Shown: piece after piece, positions 7,136 through 13,921 of the stretch
Numbering within the stretch: position 1 is the stretch's first letter
Layout of the letters: every line of letters begins with the position of its first letter
Assembly (NCBI GenBank): GCA_002937555.1
Contig: PTKB01000031.1
Location: forward strand, 1-14,748
Direction: 5' to 3'
DNA length: 14,748 nt
Source of the DNA: Alphaproteobacteria bacterium MarineAlpha10_Bin2
GTDB lineage: Bacteria > Pseudomonadota > Alphaproteobacteria > UBA828
Notes under the pieces: model-generated
Seen by the model: the letters and a program-made list of their open reading frames with translations, nothing else
The model's database searches: none
What the model was told of the DNA's origin: nothing
Translations under genes and position numbers: made by a program

Positions 7136-7233
7136 TGAATTATTGTTGCGATACGGTATGTTGAGCTTGTTACCGATTGGCTTGCCGCAGCCGATCATTG
7201 CAGGCGCCAAGCTGAATCAACGAGGATGGCGGT

Positions 7234-7674
7234 ATGAACGGTCTCAAATATTTTTCCACCCAAGAGCCGGGTCACCGCTTGCCTTGGATGGGTTTGAGCG
7301 AGCCTCTCGATTTCGATCTCTTTGCTCAGACATGCGCCATCCTCGAAGCCGATGCCGTGGGGCCGCTCGGTGCCTACTTGGCGAATTTATCTGCGCTTCC
7401 CGAATCTCTCGTCTCACGCTTTCTTGCCACGCCCGATACCGCCGCGCTCGCGGTGTTGTGCCGTTCGCTGGGCCTGACGAAAAGCGCGTTTGAGGCGTTG
7501 ACGCTGTGCTGCGCACCCACGTTGGGCAAGGTCTCCCTGGCACCGGCCTCCGCTTTGTTCGACGCGCTATCACGCCCACGGGCGCAACGCATCGTCGCCC
7601 ATTGGCGCCTTTTTGAGCCGGGTGGCGACGAACCGGCGCGCTTTCCCGTCCTCGGATCCCGCCCGGACGCCTGA
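7234..7674 (+). CDS. Hypothetical protein, possible CRP-type target
   Basis: A 146-residue protein I do not recognise. It is mostly helical and Ala/Leu-rich in the middle, with ALAVLCRSLGLTKSAFEAL at about 70-88 loosely recalling the C-terminal repeats of alphaproteobacterial DUF2336 proteins. That resemblance is weak and I do not rely on it. It has no signal peptide and no membrane segment; a CC pair sits near residue 91. The ATG follows GAGG at 8-bp spacing. Codon use looks like the neighbours, with GC-rich third positions. It is a single-gene unit downstream of the CRP-type site and is convergent, with a 10-bp gap, with the next minus-strand gene. Confidence 0.6.
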   Translation: MNGLKYFSTQEPGHRLPWMGLSEPLDFDLFAQTCAILEADAVGPLGAYLANLSALPESLVSRFLATPDTAALAVLCRSLGLTKSAFEALTLCCAPTLGKVSLAPASALFDALSRPRAQRIVAHWRLFEPGGDEPARFPVLGSRPDA

Positions 7675-7684
7675 TCTCACTCCG

Positions 7685-8064
7685 CTATTGCGGCAGCGCC
7701 AGGCGCAACTCGGCGCCGCCAAATCCATGCTGGGAATCGCCGCCACGGATTATTACTTCCGTGATCGCTGGCGGGATCTCGACCCCGGAAAGACTGCGTG
7801 TAAACGGCTGCTCGCCGACATGCGGATGCAGGAGAACCCGCTGCGCCAACAGTGTGCCGTCCGGAGCCAGCACTTCCCAGCGATCGGCATAGTGATCCCA
7901 GCCGGTGTCGTCATGGCGAAGCGTGACGCTGAAACGAAATGCCCCGTCAGCGCTCCGCTGCGCCTCCGCGTTCAGCACATCCGCTTCGCCGGCCCAGAGA
8001 GCGCCGCGCTCATGCCAAGGCACGACAACAAGCCTGTAATCGCAGCGGCACAGTGCTTCTTCAT
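7685..8064 (-). CDS. Conserved secreted protein of unknown function, frame broken near 7993
   Basis: The downstream frame holds a strongly patterned domain, RHDDTGWDHYADRWEVLAPDG then LLHPHVGEQPFTRSLSGVEI, which I recall from uncharacterised bacterial proteins; its role is unknown. Two His and several Trp are prominent. That frame stays open to a GTG at 8107, but its first 30 residues do not look like a leader. In a neighbouring frame an ATG at 8064, preceded by GGGAGAAGAG, gives MKKHCAAAITGLLSCLGMSA, a good signal peptide. Adding one G to the GGG run at 7993-7995 (plus-strand CCC) fuses the two, giving a secreted protein of about 126 residues. I therefore place the start at 8064. As read, the signal peptide is out of frame, so the gene is either mutated or miscalled. 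Confidence 0.65.
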
Positions 8065-8206
8065 GTTTCTCTTCTCCCGCGCCTCCATCCATGAGCCCCA
8101 GGTTCACGTGTATCGCACTTCGAATCTAGGGACTGGTCACGCATCAATCGATCCTCCATGATGTCATCACGACGCCTGTCGCAAAAGCAAGGGCCGAGAA
8201 AACGAG

Positions 8207-9365
8207 ATGACGGGCACGACGCCAAAATTCTGCTTAAACTGCGGCGCCGGAATGCCGTCGGGCGCCAAATTCTGACTTGGCTGCGGCACGGTGGCGAGAG
8301 CTAAATTTCCGAATCCGTTTACCAGGCGACGCGCAAACTGATCGCAGCGCGTGCGATCGGCGTGGTTTCGGTCAAAGACTTCGACGAACCGATCTCGACC
8401 TATCAATTGGACGGCTTGGTCGCGGCCGAGGAAGGCGCAACCTCGCCCGCGTTCGTTGGCCGTCGGTCCGAGCCAAGAAAATTTCGTGGCGCGGTCGAAG
8501 ATTGTCTGGAAACGGGAAGGGGCGAAATCGTTTACATCCTCGGCGATGTCGGCATTGGGTAAGACGACCCTGTTGAACCAGTTCAGCGGCATTGCCCGCG
8601 AACGGGATTATTCGGTTCACGATGTCGCCGTTTTCGATTTCGGCGTCGGCAAGGGACAGGATGCGATCGGTGTTCTAGCTCGACAATTGCTCGGTATCCC
8701 GCCGGGCACGGCCAAGGACATACGCCGGCAAACGGCGGAGACCGCCTGTCTCGGCTCGGACTGGAATGAAACCGAAACGGCGGAATTCGATGCAGCGTTG
8801 AATGCCCATGACAATGCTCTCGAACTCACCCGTGCCGTCAAAATGAAACGTTTCGAAGCGGTCGGCTTGTTGAATTCGGCGCGCTGCCGGTATTTGCGCG
8901 GTGAGCGCGAGTTGGCGGCGGATTTGGCCCGTGAAGCGGTAGATATTTGCCGTGATACCGGCATGGGATTTTGCGGCCCCGGTGTGTTGGGAATGCTAGG
9001 CTTGGTGAGCGATGCGGAATAGGAAAGAGACGCTGCCTTGGAAGAGGCCGAGGCGATATTGAGCAAAGGCTGCATTGGGCACAATCACTAATGGCTCCAC
9101 AGAGACGCCATGGAATGCTATTTGGAACGCCGCGATTGGGCCGGCGTGGAGCGTCATGCATCGGCCTTGGCGGAATTCATGGCCGAGGACCCGGTGCCCT
9201 GCGCGAATTTTTATATCGAACGCGCGCGCTATTGCCGCCGTCGAGCAAAACCCCGACGATGAAACCGCACGAGCGGAATTAATACGGGCTCGTGATTATG
9301 CGGAAGCGACACATTTACGAGCCGCCCTCGCGGCGATCGACCGTGCCGCAGCTCTGGACCAATAA
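8207..9365 (+). pseudogene. Remnant of a zinc-ribbon / class III nucleotidyl cyclase / AAA ATPase / TPR signalling protein
   Basis: Pieces of one multidomain gene lie in order on the plus strand. (1) From ATG 8207: KFCLNCGAGMPSGAKF, then a TGA at 8273-8275 exactly where the third zinc Cys should be, then LGCGT. (2) From about 8305 in another frame: SESVYQATRKLI...VVSVKDFDEPISTYQL, the end of a class III cyclase domain. (3) FVGRRSEPRKFRGAVE and GDVGIG, an AAA/STAND ATPase start. (4) A frame break at 8557-8560 inside Walker A, then KTTLLNQF and DFGVGKGQDAI. (5) TPR-like helices from about 8780. TAG at 9020-9022 and TAA at 9089-9091 (in GHNH*WLHRDAMEC) interrupt them, and a further shift occurs in the CG run at 9221-9229. 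The cyclase core and most of the ATPase and TPR region are missing, about two thirds of the length I expect for such proteins. Clearly non-functional. Confidence 0.85.
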
Positions 9366-9384
9366 TAACGTTTAGGATGGACAA

Positions 9385-10164
9385 ATGGATCTCGGCATCG
9401 AAGGCAAGCAGGCGATCGTCTGCGCATCGAGCAAGGGGCTGGGGCGGGCCTGCGCCATTTCCCTGGCGCGCAACGGCGTTTCGGTGGTGATCAACGGGCG
9501 CGAAGAAGACGCACTCGCCGCCACGGCGCGGGATATAGAAAACCTTTCCGATGTTTCGGTCACGCCTGTGCGCGCCGATGTCAGTACGCCGGAGGGGCAG
9601 CGCGCGATTCTCGATGCCTGCCCGAATCCGGACATCCTAGTCAATAACAATGGCGGGCCGCCATTCAAGGATTTCCGCGAGCTCGACCGCGAAGCCATGC
9701 TCGCGGGCGTCACCATGAACATGATCACGCCGATAGAACTGATCCAGAGCGTCATCGACGGCATGGTCGAACGCGGCTTCGGGCGCATCGTCAATATCAC
9801 GTCGATCTCGGTGAAGATGCCGATTCCCGGGCTTGACCTGTCGAGCGCGGCGCGCGCCGGGCTGACGTCGTTCCTCGCCGGCGTGGTGCCTAAGGTGGCC
9901 GAGCACAATGTGACGATAAACAATATCCTGCCGGGATTTTTCTTGACCGACCGGCATAGCGCTGCGCTAAAGCAGGCAATGGAAGAGCGTGGAATGAGCC
10001 GGGAGGAAGCCATCGCCGAACGTGCCGAGATCGTTCCCGCCAAGCGATTTGGCGACCCGGCGGAATTCGGCGAGGCTTGCGCCTTTCTCTGCGCCGCAAG
10101 CGCCGGCTATATTACCGGGCAGAATCTGCTAATCGACGGCGGCCGTTTTCCGGGCGCCTTTTAG
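9385..10164 (+). CDS. Atypical short-chain dehydrogenase/reductase lacking the YxxxK motif
   Basis: A 259-residue SDR-fold protein. The NAD(P) site is present as CASSKGLG (13-20, TGxxxGxG type), then NNNGG (87-91, replacing NNAG), and the expected catalytic-loop serine Ser140 in NITS. Thirteen residues on, where Tyr-x3-Lys should be, the sequence is Ser153-Ser-Ala-Ala-Arg157, so both general acid and lysine are absent. I recall a branch of FabG-like proteins with this replacement and the MPIPGL segment; their activity is unclear. The C-terminal ITGQNLLIDGGRFPG segment is normal. ATG 9385 follows AGGA. The gene stands 19 bp after the pseudogene and is convergent, with a 4-bp gap, with the cyclophilin gene. 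It may be a non-classical reductase or a non-catalytic binder. Confidence 0.85.
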   Translation: MDLGIEGKQAIVCASSKGLGRACAISLARNGVSVVINGREEDALAATARDIENLSDVSVTPVRADVSTPEGQRAILDACPNPDILVNNNGGPPFKDFRELDREAMLAGVTMNMITPIELIQSVIDGMVERGFGRIVNITSISVKMPIPGLDLSSAARAGLTSFLAGVVPKVAEHNVTINNILPGFFLTDRHSAALKQAMEERGMSREEAIAERAEIVPAKRFGDPAEFGEACAFLCAASAGYITGQNLLIDGGRFPGAF

Positions 10165-10168
10165 ACCG

Positions 10169-10714
10169 CTATTCGGCGTCGGCGGCGACCTGCATACGGA
10201 CGATGACATCTGGATCTTTCACCCGCCCGCTTTGGCCTTTGCCCTTCTTGATTTGATCGACGAAATCCATGCCTTCGATGACCTGGCCCCAAACGCTATA
10301 CTGCCCGTCGAGCCATTTTGATGGCGCAAAGACAATGAAAAACTGGCTGTCGGCGCTATCGGGCTTTTGCGAGCGCGCCATGGAAACGGTGCCGCGCACA
10401 TGCGTTTCCGAAGAGAACTCGGCCTTGATGTTCTTGCCCGAGCCGCCGATGCCGAGCCCCTTGGGGTCGCCGGTTTGCGCCATGAAGCCGTCGATGACGC
10501 GGTGCCACTTCAAGCCATCGTAAAAGCCTTGCCGCGTCAGTTCCTTGATTCGCGCGACATGGTTCGGCGCCAGGTCCGGGCGCAGCTCTATCACCACGCG
10601 GCCGTCCTTCAAATCCAAGTAAATGGTATTTTCAAGATCGCGCGCGCTTGCGTTAGACACCATAATTCCGATTCCCAACCCGGCTATCACCATCCAGCGT
10701 ACCAAAAACCACAT
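10169..10714 (-). CDS. Periplasmic cyclophilin-type peptidyl-prolyl cis-trans isomerase
   Basis: A 181-residue precursor that catalyses proline isomerisation in exported proteins. Residues 1-24 form a signal peptide (MWFLVRW, a hydrophobic stretch, cleavage after NASA). The cyclophilin core follows: FYDGLKWHRVIDGFMAQTGDP with active-site Arg72, Phe77 and Gln80, SQFFIVF (123-129), and KWLDGQYSVWGQV, whose Trp134 corresponds to the cyclosporin-site Trp of cyclophilin A. Size fits the compact bacterial type. The frame is open upstream to 10816, but GGGGAGAG precedes the ATG at 10714 and the signal peptide starts there. It diverges from the TPR gene across 121 bp, and both products are exported. 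Confidence 0.93.
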   Translation of the reverse strand: MWFLVRWMVIAGLGIGIMVSNASARDLENTIYLDLKDGRVVIELRPDLAPNHVARIKELTRQGFYDGLKWHRVIDGFMAQTGDPKGLGIGGSGKNIKAEFSSETHVRGTVSMARSQKPDSADSQFFIVFAPSKWLDGQYSVWGQVIEGMDFVDQIKKGKGQSGRVKDPDVIVRMQVAADAE

Positions 10715-10835
10715 ATTATCTCTCCCCGAAGTCGCCCCCTCCGGCAAAGTTGCAGAGGAAGGAAAATGGCGCCGTGTCAGTCCGAACCTGCGCATACACA
10801 CTCGCCACTTCGGCAAATCCTGCTACCATGGCGCC

Positions 10836-11582
10836 ATGCGTTCGGCTCTTCTCGCCACTACAATTATGGCCTTATTTATCTTCGCGGCAACATTGGCGCG
10901 CGCCGATAACGCGAATTTGCTTGGCGAGGCGCGGGCGCTTTTTGCCACGGGCGACTATTTGCCGGCAGCCGCCAAGGCGCGCGCCGTCGGCAATGCCGAA
11001 GGCTTGGCGCTGGCGACGCAAATAACCTGCTATTACGGCCGTTATCTGGCGCCCGAGGACGATCGGCTCGCGCTCTTTGAAGGCGCCGTCGAAATGGCGG
11101 CGGCAGCGCTGGAGCTCGACCCAAACAACGCCTTCGTGCGGGTGCAAAACGCCCATGCGTTGGGGCGCTATTCCCAGCAGATCGGTGTGGTGGAAGCGAT
11201 CAGCGAGGGATTGGCAAGCAAGGTGCGCGATCAAATCGACGCCGCGCTGGCGCTCGAGCCCGACAATCCCTCGGCACATATGCTGCTCGCCAATTGGCAC
11301 GCCGCGATCATCAACAATTCGGGCTTTGTCGGGCGTATGATTTTCGGCGCTGACGAAGACGAAGTCTTCGCCCATTACTCCGAAGCGATACGAGTTTCTC
11401 CCGCGGATCCTCAAATTCGCCTGGAGTTCGCGAGAGCCATCCTGGAGCTGGATGAAGAGGAAAACGCCACCCTGGCCCGGGAGCAGCTCGACGCCGCCCT
11501 GGCCATGCCCGTCGAGACGGCGTTCGGCGAAGTTCTGCGCGGCGAAGCGACGGCGCTTTTGGACGGTCTCGCCTCGAATTAG
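10836..11582 (+). CDS. Exported TPR-repeat protein
   Basis: A 248-residue protein with an N-terminal signal peptide (MRSALLATTIMALFIFAATLARA) and then degenerate TPR helices. Clear repeat cores are AAALELDPNNAFVRVQNAHALG, AALALEPDNPSAHMLLANWHA and EAIRVSPADPQIRLEFARAILEL, each with the small-residue and Pro/Asp turn pattern of TPRs. It is probably a periplasmic scaffold; no enzyme motif is seen. The middle (ASKVRDQIDAALALEPDNPSAHMLLANWH) recalls regulator-of-microtubule-dynamics-like TPR proteins found in bacteria. The ATG at 10836 is chosen from the signal peptide; it has no clear Shine-Dalgarno. The frame is open upstream to 10623, but that part has no likely start. It is convergent with the nucleotidase, leaving 15 bp. 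Confidence 0.82.
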   Translation: MRSALLATTIMALFIFAATLARADNANLLGEARALFATGDYLPAAAKARAVGNAEGLALATQITCYYGRYLAPEDDRLALFEGAVEMAAAALELDPNNAFVRVQNAHALGRYSQQIGVVEAISEGLASKVRDQIDAALALEPDNPSAHMLLANWHAAIINNSGFVGRMIFGADEDEVFAHYSEAIRVSPADPQIRLEFARAILELDEEENATLAREQLDAALAMPVETAFGEVLRGEATALLDGLASN

Positions 11583-11597
11583 ACCAGCAACTGCGCC

Positions 11598-13193
11598 TTA
11601 TTCGTCTAGCCGTGAGATTCTGCCCTCCCGTTGGGGAGCGACCGGGGAATGCGCGGCGAGATAAGCCACCACGGAATCGGCGAGCACCGGGCCAAAATCA
11701 TAGGCATCGATCGCGCTGTCGCGCAGTACGTCGTAACCATCGCCGCCACGGCGCAGGAAATTGTTGCTCACCAGGCGGTATATCCGTTCGCTTTCTAGCG
11801 GCGCGAATACCCCATCGGCGCCGCGCACCTCGACTTGGCGTACTCGGCTGCCGGCCGGGCGCGACGGGTCCCAGCTGTAGCGCAGGCCCGCAACTTGCGG
11901 AAAGGCGCCGCTGCCGGGCCGCGCCACACCGGTCTCCAGCGCCATTACCACATCGTGGCCGCTGAGGCCGAAGGTGGCCAACGTATTGCCGAAGGGCAGG
12001 ACCTGCAACACATCGCCCCGGGTGACCGGTCCGGCCGGCAGGCCAGCGCGGATGCCGCCGCCGTTCGCAATGGCGATCTCGCTGCCTTTACCGGCGGTAC
12101 GCCACAACATGACATCGGCGACCAAGTTACCGAGGGCGCATTCGCCGCTGCGGCAGGTATCGTTGCCGAGCGCGCGTTGGGAACTTCCCACCACTTCATT
12201 TCTGATTTCGTGCAGCGGCTCGTTCAGTTTGGCTACCAAGGCGGCGACGCCAGCGTCTTCGGCGATCTTGTTGTCCATCAGAATCGGTGCACCCTGCCAG
12301 GCGCTGAGCCGGCCGGCGGCGTCGAACGAGACATCGAGCCGGCCGAGATAGCGGCTCCATTGATAGGCCTGGACGATCAACACCGTTTCGCCGCTGGGCG
12401 ATGTCACCAGAGTCGGATAGGGGCCCGCCGCGGCGGGGTCGCCGCTCGACAGATAGGTATGGGAATGGCCGCCGACGATGATGTCGACGCCGTCGACGGC
12501 GCGCGCCAAATTCATGTCGCGCCAATAGCCGACATGGCCGAGGGCGATGATCTTGTCGATACCCATGCCCTGTAAGGCTGCGACAGCGGCCTTCAGCGCC
12601 TGGGCCAGATCGGAAAATCGGATGTCGGGGCCGGGGCTGGAAATACTGGGCGTCTCTTCGGTAATGAGGCCGACCACACCGATACGCTCGCCGCCGAACT
12701 CGAGCACCGTCCAGGGGGCGACATGGCCGGCAAGGTGGCGGTCGGTGGAGACATCCATGTTGGCTGCGAGGAGCGGGAAGTCGATGCGCTCGGCGAAGCG
12801 GGAGAGGGTTTCGGGGCCGCCGTCGAATTCGTGATTGCCGAGGGCCATGGCGTCGTAGCCGAGTCCGTTCATCACCTGAGCGGCGGCCTGACCGCTATAG
12901 TAGGTAAAAAATAGCGAACCCTGGAACTGATCGCCGGCATCGAGCAGCACGGTATGGCCGCCCTCGGCGCGGATCGCATTGATCGCGCCGGCGAGGCGGG
13001 CGGCGCCGCCTAAGCATTTGTTTTCGCTGACATGTTCGGCATTACACTTGGCGCCGAAAGGCGGCGTCGCGGCGAGGCGGCTATGCACGTCATTAGTGTG
13101 AAGAATGGTAAGATTTAACTCTCCCGCGAGAATAGGCGGACCCGCCGGCAGCAACAACAGCAGCGCAAAAATGAGTCCGATAATTCGACGCAT
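11598..13193 (-). CDS. Secreted 5'-nucleotidase / UshA-type metallophosphoesterase
   Basis: A 531-residue precursor that hydrolyses nucleotide 5'-phosphates, and in some relatives UDP-sugars or cyclic nucleotides, outside the cytoplasm. The signal peptide is MRRIIGLIFALLLLLPAGPP. Dimetal-site motifs are LHTNDVHS (Asp35, His37), AGDQFQGS (Asp88), GNHEFDGG (Asn120, His121) and GGHSHTYL. The C-terminal substrate domain shows IANGGGIRAGLPAGPVTRGDVLQVLPFGNTL and NNFLRRGGDGYDV. Both UshA-family domains are complete and length is normal. Cys50 and Cys60, and a second pair in NDTCRSGEC, may form disulfides. The frame is open to 13421, but the ATG at 13193 starts the signal peptide. It lies 13 bp after the RraA-like stop, so it is the third gene of that operon. 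Confidence 0.92.
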   Translation of the reverse strand: MRRIIGLIFALLLLLPAGPPILAGELNLTILHTNDVHSRLAATPPFGAKCNAEHVSENKCLGGAARLAGAINAIRAEGGHTVLLDAGDQFQGSLFFTYYSGQAAAQVMNGLGYDAMALGNHEFDGGPETLSRFAERIDFPLLAANMDVSTDRHLAGHVAPWTVLEFGGERIGVVGLITEETPSISSPGPDIRFSDLAQALKAAVAALQGMGIDKIIALGHVGYWRDMNLARAVDGVDIIVGGHSHTYLSSGDPAAAGPYPTLVTSPSGETVLIVQAYQWSRYLGRLDVSFDAAGRLSAWQGAPILMDNKIAEDAGVAALVAKLNEPLHEIRNEVVGSSQRALGNDTCRSGECALGNLVADVMLWRTAGKGSEIAIANGGGIRAGLPAGPVTRGDVLQVLPFGNTLATFGLSGHDVVMALETGVARPGSGAFPQVAGLRYSWDPSRPAGSRVRQVEVRGADGVFAPLESERIYRLVSNNFLRRGGDGYDVLRDSAIDAYDFGPVLADSVVAYLAAHSPVAPQREGRISRLDE

Positions 13194-13206
13194 ATTTCCG
13201 CCATCC

Positions 13207-13905
13207 CTAATCCAAATAGCGCACGTCGTCCGAGGCGAACAGGGCGCGCCATGAATCGGGCATTTCCAGGCCGTCCTCGACCTTGGCTTCCATTTCCGCC
13301 TCGGCGACGCGCACCTGCGCCAGCTTTTCGATGACCATATCGAGCAAGCCCTGCGGCACGATGACCACGCCATCGCTATCGGCGACGACAATGTCTCCCG
13401 GATGCACAGTAGCGCCGCCAATATCGACCGCGAGACCGGCGCTGCCCGGCCCGGTGCGCGACGGCGAATCCGGATTAACGGCGGCGCAAAACACCGGCAG
13501 TCCGACTTTGAAGATGCCGCCGAGATCGCGCACCGCGCCGTCCGTCACCACGCCGGCGATGCCGCGGTTGCGCGCCATGCCGAGCATCAGATCGCCGACC
13601 ACGGCGGTGCCGGTATAACCTTCCGTCGCGGCGACGATCACATCGCCCGCCTCGGCATGGGCTAGCGCCGCCATGGCGCCGAGCTGATCCGAGGGCGCGT
13701 TTTGGCAGGGAAACGCCGGGCCGACCACGGTGCGCATGCCCTCGGGCGAATCCGCGAGTGGCTTGATGACCGGGTCGAGGGCGCCGCGACCGCCCAGGCA
13801 ATCGGCGATATTTCCGGTGAGCGCGCCCACCAGCTTGGCGACCTTGGCGGCGTCGGGGCGGTTAAAATTACGCTGGATGGTCAGGATCGGCGGTGTTTCC
13901 AGCAT
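13207..13905 (-). CDS. RraA-like / HMG aldolase-fold protein
   Basis: A 232-residue cytoplasmic protein of the RraA superfamily, which contains the RNase E inhibitor RraA, 4-hydroxy-4-methyl-2-oxoglutarate and related aldolases, and oxaloacetate decarboxylases. Visible features: VGPAFPCQNAPSDQ, VVGDLMLGMARNRGIAGVVTDG and Arg126-Asp127, the substrate and Mg binding pair of the aldolases. The acidic residue that typical aldolases carry three positions after the Asp is Gly130 here, so aldolase activity is uncertain. The C-terminal HPGDIVVADSDGVVIVPQG is typical. At 232 residues it is longer than E. coli RraA (about 160), and an operon with an amidase argues for catabolism rather than RNase E control. 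GGGAGA precedes the ATG. Gaps are 16 bp upstream and 13 bp downstream. Confidence 0.85.
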   Translation of the reverse strand: MLETPPILTIQRNFNRPDAAKVAKLVGALTGNIADCLGGRGALDPVIKPLADSPEGMRTVVGPAFPCQNAPSDQLGAMAALAHAEAGDVIVAATEGYTGTAVVGDLMLGMARNRGIAGVVTDGAVRDLGGIFKVGLPVFCAAVNPDSPSRTGPGSAGLAVDIGGATVHPGDIVVADSDGVVIVPQGLLDMVIEKLAQVRVAEAEMEAKVEDGLEMPDSWRALFASDDVRYLD

Positions 13906-13921
13906 CTAAACTATCTCCCAA

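Noticed and set aside
8167..8592. A 141-residue open frame on the minus strand
   Set aside because: It lies antisense to the zinc-ribbon/cyclase/ATPase remnant, which has clear domain signal on the plus strand. The minus frame has no recognisable motif.
8730..8784. A 10-bp direct repeat (AAACGGCGGA at 8730-8739 and 8775-8784) near the supposed deletion junction in the cyclase remnant
   Set aside because: It could mark slippage, but at this composition a 10-bp repeat can occur by chance, and the junction cannot be placed without an intact relative.
10766..10909. A 47-codon plus-strand frame with a strong GAGGAAGG ribosome site, overlapping the TPR gene start
   Set aside because: Its sequence lacks domain or signal features and it runs out of frame through the TPR signal peptide. 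A leader-peptide role is possible but unsupported.
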